Assembly: GCA_022773395.1 (NCBI GenBank)
Contig: JALFBL010000075.1
Location: forward strand, 1 to 41,319
Direction of reading: 5' to 3'
DNA: 41,319 nt
Source: Prevotella sp.
GTDB taxonomy: Bacteria > Bacteroidota > Bacteroidia > Bacteroidales > Bacteroidaceae
The first letter of the stretch is position 1. Each line of letters starts with the position of its first letter. The notes below the pieces were generated by a model. The model did no database searches, was not told the origin of the DNA, and saw only the letters and a program-made list of their open reading frames with translations. The translations under genes and the position numbers were made by a program. Of the stretch, positions 32,003 to 41,253 are shown piece by piece.

Positions 32003-33037
32003 ATGAAATTCTCAATCATTGTTCCCGTATATAACCGTCCCGACGAGATGGACGAACTGCTGCAAAGTCTCACCCAACAAACTTTCACAGACTTTGAAGT
32101 GATTGTTGTCGAGGATGGGTCTCAGAAAGATTGCAAAACGGTGGTGGAAAAATATACCGGCCAATTGGGCATCAAGTATTTCATGAAACCAAACAGCGGA
32201 CCGGGACAGAGCCGCAACTATGGGGCAGAACGTTCTTCAGGCCAATACCTCATTGTGCTCGACAGCGACGTGGTGCTGCCCAACGGCTACTTGCAAGCCG
32301 TTGAAAAAGAACTTTCGGCACAGCCGGCAGATGCCTTCGGAGGCCCCGACCGCGCCCACGAATCGTTCACATCCACCCAGAAAGCCATCAGTTATTCCAT
32401 GACGAGCTTCTTCACCACGGGTGGGATCCGTGGCGGGAAAAAGAAATTGGACAGGTTCTATCCCCGTTCGTTCAACATGGGCATACGGCGCGATGTATAT
32501 GCCAGGCTGGGGGGATTCAGCAAAATGCGCTTTGGCGAAGACATCGATTTTTCCATACGCATTTTCAAGGACGGCTGCCGTTGCCGCCTGTTCCCCGAAG
32601 CATGGGTGTGGCACAAACGGCGCACCGACTTCCGCAAATTCTTCCGACAGGTATATAACAGTGGCATCGCCCGCATCAACCTCTACAAGAAATATCCCGA
32701 ATCGCTGAAACCTGTACATCTCCTGCCCATGTTGTTCACGGTGAGCATTGTCTTGCTGGTGCTGGTTTCGGCGGCGGGCAGACTGCTGATGGAATACGAC
32801 GGCATGCAATGGTACTGGCTGTGCGCTGCTCCATGGCTGCCCATCCTGCTCTACGCATTGATGATATTTGCCGATTCATCCATTCGGAACAAAAGCGTCT
32901 GCATCGGCCTCAAGAGCATCGCCGCCGCTTTTACCCAGTTGACGGGCTATGGGTGCGGATTCATTTACGCATGGTGGAGGCGATGTGTGAGGGGAATGGA
33001 TGAATTCCACGCTTTTGACAAGACATTCTACAAATAG
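32003..33037 (+). CDS. Family 2 glycosyltransferase, membrane-associated
   Basis: GT-A fold glycosyltransferase of 344 aa (GT2 family) that transfers a sugar from a nucleotide sugar to an unknown acceptor at the inner membrane. It shows the N-terminal FSIIVPVYNRPDEMDELLQSL, the DxD motif Asp87-Ser-Asp89, and the catalytic-side FGEDIDFSIRIFKDG. Two or three hydrophobic helices follow residue 235. An in-frame ATG does not exist further upstream without crossing the efp terminator stem (31949), so 32003 is preferred. It lies 38 bp before radC and is probably co-transcribed with it. Substrate unknown. Confidence 0.88.
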   Translation: MKFSIIVPVYNRPDEMDELLQSLTQQTFTDFEVIVVEDGSQKDCKTVVEKYTGQLGIKYFMKPNSGPGQSRNYGAERSSGQYLIVLDSDVVLPNGYLQAVEKELSAQPADAFGGPDRAHESFTSTQKAISYSMTSFFTTGGIRGGKKKLDRFYPRSFNMGIRRDVYARLGGFSKMRFGEDIDFSIRIFKDGCRCRLFPEAWVWHKRRTDFRKFFRQVYNSGIARINLYKKYPESLKPVHLLPMLFTVSIVLLVLVSAAGRLLMEYDGMQWYWLCAAPWLPILLYALMIFADSSIRNKSVCIGLKSIAAAFTQLTGYGCGFIYAWWRRCVRGMDEFHAFDKTFYK

Positions 33038-33075
33038 GCAATCTTCAGCCTGATGCCTGAACAGACAATGATACG

Positions 33076-33762
33076 ATGGAAAAACTCACGATTAGCCAAT
33101 GGGCGGAAGACGACCGCCCCCGCGAAAAAATGATGCGCATGGGTGCGGCTGCCCTTTCAAATGCCGAATTGCTGGCCATTCTCATCGGCTCCGGCTCAAC
33201 AAAAGAGAGTGCCGTGGATTTGATGAAGCGCATACTCGGCGACAACCGCAACAACCTGAACACTTTGGGCAAGCGGTCCGTCCATGAACTCACCGCATAC
33301 AATGGCATGGGGCCGGCCAAAGCCGTTGCCGTCCTCGCAGCCTGCGAATTGGGCAAACGACGGCAAATGCAAAAGGCGGAAGAACGCAGGCAACTCGATT
33401 CTGCCATGGCAATCTATGAATACATGCACCCCCTGATGCAAGACCTTTCCACCGAAGAGGCCTGGGTGCTGCTGATGAACCAGAACTACAAACTCATCAA
33501 ACCGGTAAGGCTTTCACACGGGGGGATGAGCGAAACTCTGGTAGATGTCCGGATCATCGTCAAAGAAGCACTGATGTGCAATGCCACGATTGTTGTCCTG
33601 TGCCACAACCATCCCAGCAACAACGCCACAGCCAGCCAAGAGGACGACCGTATTACGCGACGGGTAAAGCAAGCATGCGACACCATGCGACTGTACCTGC
33701 TCGACCATGTCATCGTGACCGACGGAGCTTTCTACAGTTTCCGGGAACACGGCAAACTGTGA
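33076..33762 (+). CDS. radC: RadC-family JAB/MPN domain protein
   Basis: Protein of 228 aa with a helix-hairpin-helix N-terminal domain (about 1-95, NGMGPAKAVAVLAACELG) and a C-terminal JAB1/MPN metalloprotease-like domain (about 105-228). The JAMM metal site is visible: HNHPS with His177 and His179, and Asp190 in SQED. Once thought to be a DNA repair protein; its actual role is uncertain. It follows the glycosyltransferase gene and converges on the sigma factor gene, with only 36 bp between stops and no clear terminator. Confidence 0.94.
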   Translation: MEKLTISQWAEDDRPREKMMRMGAAALSNAELLAILIGSGSTKESAVDLMKRILGDNRNNLNTLGKRSVHELTAYNGMGPAKAVAVLAACELGKRRQMQKAEERRQLDSAMAIYEYMHPLMQDLSTEEAWVLLMNQNYKLIKPVRLSHGGMSETLVDVRIIVKEALMCNATIVVLCHNHPSNNATASQEDDRITRRVKQACDTMRLYLLDHVIVTDGAFYSFREHGKL

Positions 33763-33798
33763 ATCGTGGACACAGCAGTTTTTAAAAAGGAATGAAAG

Positions 33799-34500
33799 TT
33801 ATGCCTGACGCGCCTTCTTGCGCAACTTGCGCAGCGCCTGGTCCCTGATTTGGCGCACCCGCTCACGTTTCAGCCCGCTTTCCATCCCCACTTCTGCCAT
33901 CGTCATCTTGGTGCGTCCAATGCCATAAAGACAACGGACAACCATCTGTTCACGCTCCGACAGGCAGGCTATGACCTGCAGCAGCCTTTCGTTTTCCAGG
34001 CCAAGGTTCACTTCTTCGTCGGCACACCTGGCATCCTTGTTTTCCAAAACATGCAAGAGCGTAATGTTGTTCGTGCTTCCTTCAGGGATTGGGGCTTCCA
34101 TAGAGAACGGAGCATAGCGTTTGCCCTTCTCGCCGACCGACTCACCGGCAGGCATTTCGTAAGAACCCGCCTGCCGTTCAAGGGCAGTCTCCATGCTGTT
34201 GCGGATATAGGTAGCGGCAAACGACACGAAACGCCCCCCGCGGGCTGCATCGAACTTTCTGGCAGCCTTCATCATACCGATGTTCCCCTCGCTCACCAAG
34301 TCTTCAAAGTCAAGCCCCCTTTCCCTGTATTGTTTCGCCACAGTCACCACATACTTCAGATTTGCGCCAACCAATTCGCCAACGGCAGCTTCATCCCCCG
34401 CCTTGATTCTCTCAGAAAGCGCACGCTCTTTGTCAGCAGTCAACAAGTCCTGCCTTCCAATCTCTTTCAGGTAAGTATCAACCGATTTCTTTTCTTTCAT
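33799..34500 (-). CDS. Short sigma-70 family factor lacking most of region 3
   Basis: RNA polymerase sigma factor of 233 aa. Region 1.2 is at 6-35, region 2 at 45-112 (ANLKYVVTVAKQYRERGLDF, DLVSEGNIGMMKAARKFD), and region 4 at 165-228 (LSEREQMVVRCLYGIGRT, KRERVRQIRDQALRKLRKKA). Between them only about 50 residues remain, including a region 3.2-like finger (PFSMEAPIPEGSTNN); the helical region 3 of housekeeping factors is absent. Region 2.4 is also unusual (AATYIRNSMETAL in place of the typical WWIRQ). It starts 8 bp after the antiporter stop, so the two are co-transcribed. It is probably an alternative factor with its own promoter set; its regulon is unknown. Confidence 0.88.
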   Translation of the reverse strand: MKEKKSVDTYLKEIGRQDLLTADKERALSERIKAGDEAAVGELVGANLKYVVTVAKQYRERGLDFEDLVSEGNIGMMKAARKFDAARGGRFVSFAATYIRNSMETALERQAGSYEMPAGESVGEKGKRYAPFSMEAPIPEGSTNNITLLHVLENKDARCADEEVNLGLENERLLQVIACLSEREQMVVRCLYGIGRTKMTMAEVGMESGLKRERVRQIRDQALRKLRKKARQA

Positions 34501-34508
34501 AATGCAGA

Positions 34509-36050
34509 TTATTTTTTTGTGAATGATGATGAACCGGACCGCATTCCGTCCACTTTCCGGCAGGCCGGCTCCCCGTCTCGAGGTTCTCCGGACATACGGG
34601 CCACCGGTTCGTTATTGGATATGGCAAGCAGGATGTCGCCTTTTTGCAGTTCCAACTGCCCATTGGGCACAATCACGCTGTTTCCTCTCTTTATCAGCAT
34701 GACAAGCGTTCCTTCGGGAATATCCATCTGCGACAGACACCTGCCCTTCTCCAACAGTTCGTCCGTCATTTCCATCTCGTTGAGTTCCGACCCAAGGTCA
34801 TCGGGCAACTCTATCCCGAACTCATTTCCCTGCTTTTCTTCCGGCATGTCCAATTTCAGCCATCTCGCGAACCACGAGATGGTGGTGCCCTGCACTGCCA
34901 GCGACAGCAGCGTGATGAAGAAGACAATATTGAACAGGATGCCGGCATCTTCCACACCATGAATCAGCGGATAAGTGGCAAAGATGATGGGCACGGCACC
35001 GCGCAAGCCCACCCACGAGACAAACAGTTTGGCGCTGCGGGGAATCTTCCGGAAAGGAATCAGGGTAACGAAAACACTGGCAGGCCGCGCCACCAAAATC
35101 ATGAACGTGCCTATTGCCAAAGCCACCAGGCCTACGTCCAGCAGCTCGCCCGGATTCACAAGCAGCCCCAGCGTAAGAAACATGATGATCTGCACCAGCC
35201 AAGTTAGCCCCTCCATGAAAGCAGACATTTCCTTGCGATAAGACAGGCGGTTGTTGCCCATCACCAGCCCGGCAAGATACACGGAAAGATAACCGTTCCC
35301 GTGAAGAAGGTCGGTCACGGTGAAAGTGATGAAAACAATGCTCATCAGCATCACAGGATAGAGCGATGCGTTAGGCAGGTTGATGCGGTTGACCAGCCAT
35401 GTGCCCAACTTTCCAGCCCCGTAGCCGATGATGCCGCCCAGCGTGAACTGCAAAGCCAGTTCGTAAGAAAGATGAAGCACCGAGAAGTCGGAGTTGGAAA
35501 CCACCACTTCCATCAGGGCGATGGTCAACATGTACGCCATGGGATCGTTGCTTCCACTCTCCAGTTCCAATATGGGGCGCATCTTGTGCTTCAACCCTAT
35601 TTTCTGTATTTTCAGCAAGTTGAACACGGAGGCGGAGTCGGTGGAGGACATGGTTGCCGCCAACAGCATTGAAACAACCGGCGACAGGTTGAGGCCCACA
35701 CCGGGAATGTGCGAAACAAAACAGATGAACATCCCCGTGACCAGGGTGGTCATCATGACACCAGCCGTAGAAAGAACCACTCCCGGGGCTATGACAGGTT
35801 TGATGTCCTTGAATTTCGTTTCCATTCCTCCGGAAAAAAGAATGATACTCAGCGACACCATTCCGATAAATTGCGTCACTTGCGGACTGTCGAACTGGAA
35901 TCCCAGACCATCGCTCCCAAACAGCATTCCCGTAAAGATGAAGAGGAGCAGTGTGGGCACACCGAAGCGGTAGCCCGTCTTGCTGATGACAATACTGACC
36001 AATATCAACACCGATCCGGATAGGAATATGTTCTCTGGAGTGAATACCAT
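34509..36050 (-). CDS. CPA1-type cation/proton antiporter (NhaP2/CvrA-like) with C-terminal RCK_C domain
   Basis: Inner-membrane K+/H+ or Na+/H+ antiporter of 513 aa. About 12-13 hydrophobic helices span residues 5-395. The conserved core motif SGSNDP holds Asn168 and Asp169, the ion-binding pair of the CPA1 branch. Residues about 430-490 form a TrkA-C/RCK_C-like regulatory domain (EGTLVMLIKRGNSVIVPNG), as in NhaP2-type potassium/proton antiporters. A perfect promoter lies 40 bases upstream. It is followed at 8 bp by a sigma factor gene, an arrangement that suggests ion or envelope stress control. Whether K+ or Na+ is transported is not certain. Confidence 0.9.
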   Translation of the reverse strand: MVFTPENIFLSGSVLILVSIVISKTGYRFGVPTLLLFIFTGMLFGSDGLGFQFDSPQVTQFIGMVSLSIILFSGGMETKFKDIKPVIAPGVVLSTAGVMMTTLVTGMFICFVSHIPGVGLNLSPVVSMLLAATMSSTDSASVFNLLKIQKIGLKHKMRPILELESGSNDPMAYMLTIALMEVVVSNSDFSVLHLSYELALQFTLGGIIGYGAGKLGTWLVNRINLPNASLYPVMLMSIVFITFTVTDLLHGNGYLSVYLAGLVMGNNRLSYRKEMSAFMEGLTWLVQIIMFLTLGLLVNPGELLDVGLVALAIGTFMILVARPASVFVTLIPFRKIPRSAKLFVSWVGLRGAVPIIFATYPLIHGVEDAGILFNIVFFITLLSLAVQGTTISWFARWLKLDMPEEKQGNEFGIELPDDLGSELNEMEMTDELLEKGRCLSQMDIPEGTLVMLIKRGNSVIVPNGQLELQKGDILLAISNNEPVARMSGEPRDGEPACRKVDGMRSGSSSFTKK

Positions 36051-36089
36051 TTTCTATACTTTAACAATAACAGGTTGCCGATTTTGTCG

Positions 36090-36120
36090 CAAATATAATG
36101 AAAAAATCACAAGAGACAAA
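36090..36120 (-). promoter_or_regulatory. Promoter of the antiporter-sigma operon
   Basis: On the minus strand TTTG (36117-36120), 19 bases, then TATATTTG (36090-36097). Exact match to the Bacteroidota consensus, located between the histidine kinase stop and the antiporter ATG. Confidence 0.83.
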
Positions 36121-36170
36121 GAAAGAAAAAGGATTTGTTCGTCTTTTTCTCCAAAAGGGAGGCAGCCCGT

Positions 36171-37316
36171 TCAATTAAAGGCGAGCCGGAAAGTGGTGAG
36201 CCGGGTAACCTTGTCGGAAACAAGGTCGATGGTGCCGTTGCTCACGCGCATGATCTGCCGCGAAATCGACAGTCCGATGCCGCTGCCCTGGCTTTTGGTC
36301 GAAAAGAAGGGGACGAAGATGTGCGCAGCCACATCGTCGGGAATCATCGGGCCATTGTTGGTAATGTCGATGACGACGGACTCCTGCGCGTTGGTATAGG
36401 CACGAAGCGTGATTTGTCCGTTTTCACCGATGGCTTCGGCAGCATTCTTCAGGATATTGCTCACCACACGGCTGACGAGCCCCTCGTCGGCATAGACCAG
36501 GAGATCTTGCGGTTCGATGTGGGTGCCGATGCTGTTGCCCGCCTTCAGCAGCGGGCGAACAAGGCTCACCATGCGGTCCAAGAAAGGCGCCACATAGAAA
36601 AGTTTGGGAGAAGGAGTGGGCACATGGGTGAATTTGCGGTAGTTCTCCACAAACTGAACAAGTTCCTTGCTGGTTTGGTTGATGACCTGCAGCCCGCTGC
36701 GCTGCTCGTCCTGCGAATTTTTCAGCAGCGTGTCGCTGAGCGAGATAATCGGCGTTACAGTGTTCATGATTTCATGGGTAAGCACACGGGTCAGCTTTAC
36801 CCAACTGTCAATTTCCTGATTTGCCAGTTCTCCCTTGATGTCGCTGAAACCAATAATGCGCACCCGTCTGTTCTTCAATATGGTGTGGGTCTCCCTTGTG
36901 GAGAATCCCGCCATTTTTTCTTTGGTCTGGTCAATGTGTGTCACCATCTCCATCTGCAGCAAATCGAGAGCGGCCTGATTGCTGCGGAGCACGATGCCCC
37001 TTTCTTCTTCCACCACCAATATGCCCGTATCTACCGAATCGAGAATCAGTTCAAAATACTTTTCCCGCTCCATCTGTTCGTTGCGGGCATGCTGCAGAAT
37101 TTCTTTTACACGGTTGAGCGAGGTGTTCAGCAGTTGCTCGTCTGCCCCCTGTCCCTTCTCGGGAAATCGGAAAGTATAGTCGCTGTTGTCCAGGGCGTTG
37201 AACATGAAAGCCACCTTGCCGATGTTTCGTCGATACCGGTTCCAAAGGCGGATGTAGACAACAATGGCCCCAAGCAGCGCAACGGCAAGTATGACAACAG
37301 CCCCGTTCATGGTCAC
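36171..37316 (-). CDS. Sensor histidine kinase paired with an NtrC-type regulator
   Basis: Kinase of 381 aa. A single N-terminal membrane helix (about 4-23) is followed by a HAMP-like segment, a PAS domain (about 85-150), a HisKA region with the phosphorylated His181 (LTHEIMNT) and an ATPase domain with N-box NILKNAAEAIG, NNGP and GSGIGLS motifs. There is no periplasmic sensor domain, so the signal is probably cytoplasmic or within the membrane. Its start overlaps the response regulator stop by 4 nt, so the two form one operon and surely one two-component system. The stimulus is unknown. Confidence 0.92.
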   Translation of the reverse strand: MTMNGAVVILAVALLGAIVVYIRLWNRYRRNIGKVAFMFNALDNSDYTFRFPEKGQGADEQLLNTSLNRVKEILQHARNEQMEREKYFELILDSVDTGILVVEEERGIVLRSNQAALDLLQMEMVTHIDQTKEKMAGFSTRETHTILKNRRVRIIGFSDIKGELANQEIDSWVKLTRVLTHEIMNTVTPIISLSDTLLKNSQDEQRSGLQVINQTSKELVQFVENYRKFTHVPTPSPKLFYVAPFLDRMVSLVRPLLKAGNSIGTHIEPQDLLVYADEGLVSRVVSNILKNAAEAIGENGQITLRAYTNAQESVVIDITNNGPMIPDDVAAHIFVPFFSTKSQGSGIGLSISRQIMRVSNGTIDLVSDKVTRLTTFRLAFN

Positions 37317-38647
37317 AGTCCGTATCTTTTTATTTTATTGTAGAGCGTTTGGCGTGAAATGCCCAACAGGACGGCCACCTGCGTAAGATTTCCGTCACAG
37401 TCATGGATGGTTCTTTCTATGAGCCTCCGTTCCATTTCGTCCAAGGTCTGCACCTCCTCCAGGGCTTTTTCCTTGGGAGCCACCTCTCCGTCAATATCGT
37501 CTTCGCCAATGGTGTGCCCACTGTTCAGAATAACGGCTTTCTCAATGGAATGCTGCAGCTCGCGCACGTTGCCATACCACGGCAGGGCATTGATTTTGCT
37601 TTCCGCCTCTGCCGAGAACACCATGTCGGGCTTGTTGTACATGCCGGCATAGCGTTTGAGAAAGATGTTGGCCAGCGAGACGATGTCGCCTTTGCGTTCG
37701 CGCAAAGACGGAAGGTGCAGGCGAATGGTATTGATGCGATAGAACAGATCCTCGCGGAACTCGCCTTGCCCCACCATCTTTTGCAGGTCACGGTTGGTGG
37801 CACACACCAGCCGCACGTTGATGGGAACGGGCTGGCTTCCTCCTACGCGCACGATGCTTCTCCGCTGCAAGGCCGTAAGCAGTTTTGCCTGCAGCCCGTA
37901 ACTCAGGTTTCCTATTTCGTCGAGAAACAGCGTACCGCCCTCTGCCAGTTCAAATTTTCCCGGCTTGTCGGCTTTGGCATCCGTGAAGGCTCCTTTCACA
38001 TGGCCGAACAGTTCGCTCTCGAACAGCGTTTCCGTGATGGCTCCCATGTCTATGGGCATCAGTTGGCGGCGGCTCCGGTTCGACATTCGGTGAATTTCGT
38101 GGGCAAGCACCTCCTTGCCCGTACCGTTCTCGCCCGTAATCAAGATGTTGGCATCCGTGGCAGCCACCTTTTCTACCACCGTGCGGAGTTCCCGCATCGT
38201 GGGCGAAGTGCCCCAAAACATGTTTCCCTCACCGCCTTTTCCGGAGGTTCCGCCGGCTGCTGCCTTTGTTTTCTGGCGGGCATGGACCAAGGTCTCGGTC
38301 AGTTTGTCGTTGTCGAACGGCTTCACGATGAAGTCGGCAGCCCCCTCCTTGATTCCTGTCACCGCCAGTTCAATGTCGGCATAGGCCGTGAAGAGCACCA
38401 CCTGTGCAGAAGGTCTTGTCTTTTTAATTTCGCGCAGCCAGTAGAGCCCTTCGTTGCCGTTATTGATGCCACTGTGGAAATTCATGTCCAACAGCACCAC
38501 GTCGGGTCTGTCTTCACGCAACCGTGCGGGAATGTTCTCCGGACTGGCAATGGCTACAATCCGCTCGAACACATTGTCCAACAGCATTTTCACCGTGGTG
38601 AGAATGTTTCGGTTGTCGTCAACAATCAGTATTGTTCCTTGTTTCAT
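37313..38647 (-). CDS. NtrC-family sigma-54-dependent response regulator
   Basis: Regulator of 444 aa from the chosen start at 38647 ([12 protein letters not shown]); an in-frame ATG at 38689 would add 14 residues not typical of receiver domains. The receiver domain (1-125) has Asp10/Asp11 and the phosphorylated Asp54 (VVLLDMN). The AAA+ domain has Walker A GENGTGKE, the sigma-54 loop as GAFTDA rather than the classical GAFTGA, and Walker [11 protein letters not shown]. The C-terminus is a Fis-type helix-turn-helix ([17 protein letters not shown]). It activates sigma-54 promoters after phosphorylation by the overlapping kinase. Targets are unknown. Confidence 0.94.
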   Translation of the reverse strand: MKQGTILIVDDNRNILTTVKMLLDNVFERIVAIASPENIPARLREDRPDVVLLDMNFHSGINNGNEGLYWLREIKKTRPSAQVVLFTAYADIELAVTGIKEGAADFIVKPFDNDKLTETLVHARQKTKAAAGGTSGKGGEGNMFWGTSPTMRELRTVVEKVAATDANILITGENGTGKEVLAHEIHRMSNRSRRQLMPIDMGAITETLFESELFGHVKGAFTDAKADKPGKFELAEGGTLFLDEIGNLSYGLQAKLLTALQRRSIVRVGGSQPVPINVRLVCATNRDLQKMVGQGEFREDLFYRINTIRLHLPSLRERKGDIVSLANIFLKRYAGMYNKPDMVFSAEAESKINALPWYGNVRELQHSIEKAVILNSGHTIGEDDIDGEVAPKEKALEEVQTLDEMERRLIERTIHDCDGNLTQVAVLLGISRQTLYNKIKRYGL

Positions 38648-38714
38648 TCTTCGCGGGGATAGGATTCTTTGAACATATTGGACGCACACAGGCTGCTGCC
38701 CAATAAAAAAAGGG

Positions 38715-38764
38715 CAGAAGTGGGGAAGGGTGATTTTTCATCAACAAAAAAGTCCCCACTTCTG
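38715..38764 (-). terminator. Terminator of the threonine dehydrogenase gene
   Basis: CAGAAGTGGGGA (38715-38726) pairs perfectly with TCCCCACTTCTG (38753-38764). On the minus strand the stem is followed by CCCTTTTTT, a T-run. It separates the dehydrogenase gene from the response regulator. Confidence 0.85.
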
Positions 38765-38802
38765 TCCTCAGATTGTCTGCACGCAATGCAGGCAAAAATA
38801 TT

Positions 38803-39759
38803 TTATTTGCCCAATTTGGCCGTGAGTTTCTCCAGCATGTCCTTGGTCATGGAGGCGAGGTCGAACTGAGGTTTCCAGTTCCACTCATTGCGGGCGCAAG
38901 AGTCATCCATGCAGTCGGGCCAGCTTTCCGCAATGCCCTGCTTGATCGGCTCTACAGCATATTCCATTTGGAAATCGGGCTTGTGCTTCTTGATTTCGGC
39001 ATAGATGGTCTCGGGTGCAAAGCTCATGGCCGTTACGTTGAAGCCGTTGCGGTGAACAAGTTTTGTCGGGTCGGCCTCCATCAGGCTGATGGCTGCGTTC
39101 AGCGCGTCGGGCATGTACATCATGTCCATCAGTGTGCCCTGTTTGATGGGGCAGACGAATTTCTCGCCTTTCACGGCAGAATAGTAGATGTCAACCGCAT
39201 AGTCGGTGGTACCTCCTCCGGGCAGCGTAACGTATGAGATGATGCCGGGGAAACGAACCGAGCGCGTGTCAACGCCATACTTGTGGTGGAAATAGTCGCT
39301 CAGCAATTCGGTGGTCACTTTTGAAACGCCATAGATGGTGGACGGGCGCTGAACGGTGTCCTGCGGAGTCATGTGGTGAGGTGTGCTCAGGCCGAACGAA
39401 CCGATGGAGCTGGGCGTGAACACGGCACACTTGTTTTCGTGCGCCACTTCAAGGATGTTCCACAAACCATCGATGCCGATTTTCCAAGCCAAGCGCGGCT
39501 TCGATTCTGCAACGACAGAGAGCAGGGCCGCCAGATTATAGATTGTATCGATATGGTGTGTTTTCACCACCTCGGCAATCATTTCGGGGCAAGTTACGTC
39601 GCACAACGCAGAGGGCCCCGACTCTTTAAGCTCGCCTTGGGGTTCTGCACCGGTGATGTAACCGGCCACTACATTTGCGTTTCCATAACGTTTTCTCAGT
39701 TCCATTGTAAGTTCAGAGCCGATCTGGCCTGTTGCACCTACAACCAAAATATTTTTCAT
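38803..39759 (-). CDS. L-threonine 3-dehydrogenase, SDR (epimerase-like) type
   Basis: NAD-dependent enzyme of 318 aa that oxidises L-threonine to 2-amino-3-ketobutyrate. The N-terminal Rossmann motif is VVGATGQIGSEL; the SDR catalytic residues are Ser117-Ser118 region (PSSIGSFG), Tyr143 and Lys147 (YGVSK). This short-chain form differs from the zinc-dependent Tdh of E. coli. Assignment over other epimerases rests on the divergent 2-amino-3-ketobutyrate CoA ligase gene next to it and on the family-typical sequence (ITGAEPQGELKESGP, LPGGGTTDYAVDI). It ends at a strong terminator. No full promoter consensus was found in the 185-bp divergent gap. Confidence 0.9.
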   Translation of the reverse strand: MKNILVVGATGQIGSELTMELRKRYGNANVVAGYITGAEPQGELKESGPSALCDVTCPEMIAEVVKTHHIDTIYNLAALLSVVAESKPRLAWKIGIDGLWNILEVAHENKCAVFTPSSIGSFGLSTPHHMTPQDTVQRPSTIYGVSKVTTELLSDYFHHKYGVDTRSVRFPGIISYVTLPGGGTTDYAVDIYYSAVKGEKFVCPIKQGTLMDMMYMPDALNAAISLMEADPTKLVHRNGFNVTAMSFAPETIYAEIKKHKPDFQMEYAVEPIKQGIAESWPDCMDDSCARNEWNWKPQFDLASMTKDMLEKLTAKLGK

Positions 39760-39909
39760 TGTTTTTAAAAGGTTTATGAGTTACTTTCGGACTGCAAAAT
39801 AAGCGTTTTTTTATGAACTGTCCATCTCTTTTCCGAAAAAGATTGAAAGTTTGCACCCATATTTAAACAAAAATAACAGTAATCCGGCTTTTATCTCAAA
39901 AAATCTCCG

Positions 39910-39917
39910 TTCCTTTG
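39910..39917 (+). promoter_or_regulatory. Possible -7 box of the kbl gene
   Basis: TTCCTTTG, one base from TAnnTTTG, lies 27 bases before the ATG at 39945. No -33 TTTG is found at the right distance, so this is tentative. Confidence 0.35.
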
Positions 39918-39944
39918 TATTCAAAATTGATTAAATCTAACCTT

Positions 39945-41132
39945 ATGTACGGAAAAATGAAAGAATATCTCAGCAAAGAACTGACTGGGATTCGTGAAGC
40001 CGGACTTTACAAAGAAGAACGTATCATAGAAAGTCCGCAGCAAGCAGCCATCATGGTGAAGGGTAAAGAAGTGTTGAATTTTTGTGCCAACAATTATCTG
40101 GGACTGTCCAACCATCCCCGGCTGATTGAGGGAGCGAAGAAGATGATGGACAGCAGAGGTTTCGGCATGTCGTCCGTGCGCTTCATCTGTGGCACACAAG
40201 ACTCCCACAAAGAACTGGAGGCCGCCATTGCCGACTATTTCAAGACGGAAGACACCATTCTCTATGCAGCTTGTTTCGATGCCAACGGCGGTGTGTTCGA
40301 ACCATTGTTCACCGAAGAGGATGCCATCATATCCGACTCGCTGAACCATGCTTCCATCATCGACGGCGTGCGCCTTTGCAAGGCCAAGCGTTACCGCTAC
40401 GCCAACGCCGACATGGCGGAACTGGAAAAATGCCTGCAGGAAGCCCAGGCGCAGCGTTTCCGCATCATTGTCACAGACGGTGTGTTCTCCATGGACGGAA
40501 ACGTGGCCCCGATGGACAAGATCTGCGACCTGGCAGAAAAATACGACGCGCTGGTCATGGTCGACGAGTCGCACTCGGCCGGCGTGGTGGGCGAAACGGG
40601 TCATGGCGTGAGCGAACTGTGCAAGACATACGGGCGCGTTGACATCTATACGGGCACCTTGGGCAAGGCATTTGGCGGCGCATTGGGCGGATTCACCACA
40701 GGCCGCAAGGAAATCATCGACATGCTGCGCCAGCGCAGCCGCCCCTACCTCTTCTCCAACTCTTTGGCACCCAGCATCATCGGTGCTTCGCTCGAAGTGT
40801 TCAAGATGCTGAAGGAAAGCAACGAACTGCACGACAAGTTGGTGGAGAACGTGAATTATTTCCGCGACAAGATGATGGCCGCAGGCTTCGACATCAAGCC
40901 CACACAGAGCGCCATCTGTGCAGTGATGCTCTACGATGCCAAGTTGTCGCAGGTCTATGCTTCCAAAATGCTCGACGAAGGCATCTACGTCACCGGATTC
41001 TATTATCCTGTTGTTCCGAAAGAGCAGGCACGCATCCGCGTTCAACTCTCTGCCGGCCACAACCGCGAGCAGCTCGACAAGTGCATCAATGCATTTATCA
41101 AGATTGGCAAAGAATTAGGCGTGTTGAAATAA
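39945..41132 (+). CDS. kbl: 2-amino-3-ketobutyrate CoA ligase (glycine C-acetyltransferase)
   Basis: PLP enzyme of 395 aa that cleaves 2-amino-3-ketobutyrate with CoA to glycine and acetyl-CoA, completing threonine breakdown begun by the divergent dehydrogenase. The alpha-oxoamine synthase signatures are present: NFCANNYLGLSNHP, GTQDSHKELE, VDESHSAG with Asp207, and the PLP lysine Lys241 in TGTLGKAFGG. The start ATG at 39945 (MYGKMKEYL) is chosen; a TTG further upstream at 39915 would sit in the probable promoter, and ATG 39957 is a less likely alternative. It is followed by a perfect terminator. Confidence 0.95.
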   Translation: MYGKMKEYLSKELTGIREAGLYKEERIIESPQQAAIMVKGKEVLNFCANNYLGLSNHPRLIEGAKKMMDSRGFGMSSVRFICGTQDSHKELEAAIADYFKTEDTILYAACFDANGGVFEPLFTEEDAIISDSLNHASIIDGVRLCKAKRYRYANADMAELEKCLQEAQAQRFRIIVTDGVFSMDGNVAPMDKICDLAEKYDALVMVDESHSAGVVGETGHGVSELCKTYGRVDIYTGTLGKAFGGALGGFTTGRKEIIDMLRQRSRPYLFSNSLAPSIIGASLEVFKMLKESNELHDKLVENVNYFRDKMMAAGFDIKPTQSAICAVMLYDAKLSQVYASKMLDEGIYVTGFYYPVVPKEQARIRVQLSAGHNREQLDKCINAFIKIGKELGVLK

Positions 41133-41143
41133 TCGGCCATAAC

Positions 41144-41199
41144 AAAAAAGACGGGTGGTGCACCTTTGCTGAAGGGTGCACCACCCGTCTTTTTTTTGT
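41144..41199 (+). terminator. Strong terminator of kbl
   Basis: A perfect 21-bp stem (41144-41164 with 41175-41195) around a 10-nt loop, starting in a run of A and ending in T8. It is the strongest terminator in the window and is likely active in both directions. Confidence 0.93.
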
Positions 41200-41253
41200 A
41201 TCGCCGGCCGAAACCTATACACTTTTTAACAACCTGCAGGAATCCTTTAACAC

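Noticed and set aside
36135..37343. Plus-strand frame (402 codons) opposite the histidine kinase gene
   Set aside because: The minus strand encodes a complete kinase with all signature boxes; the plus-strand translation has none.
39915..39944. TTG start that would add 10 residues to Kbl
   Set aside because: It overlaps the probable -7 promoter box, and the ATG at 39945 gives the usual N-terminus for the family.
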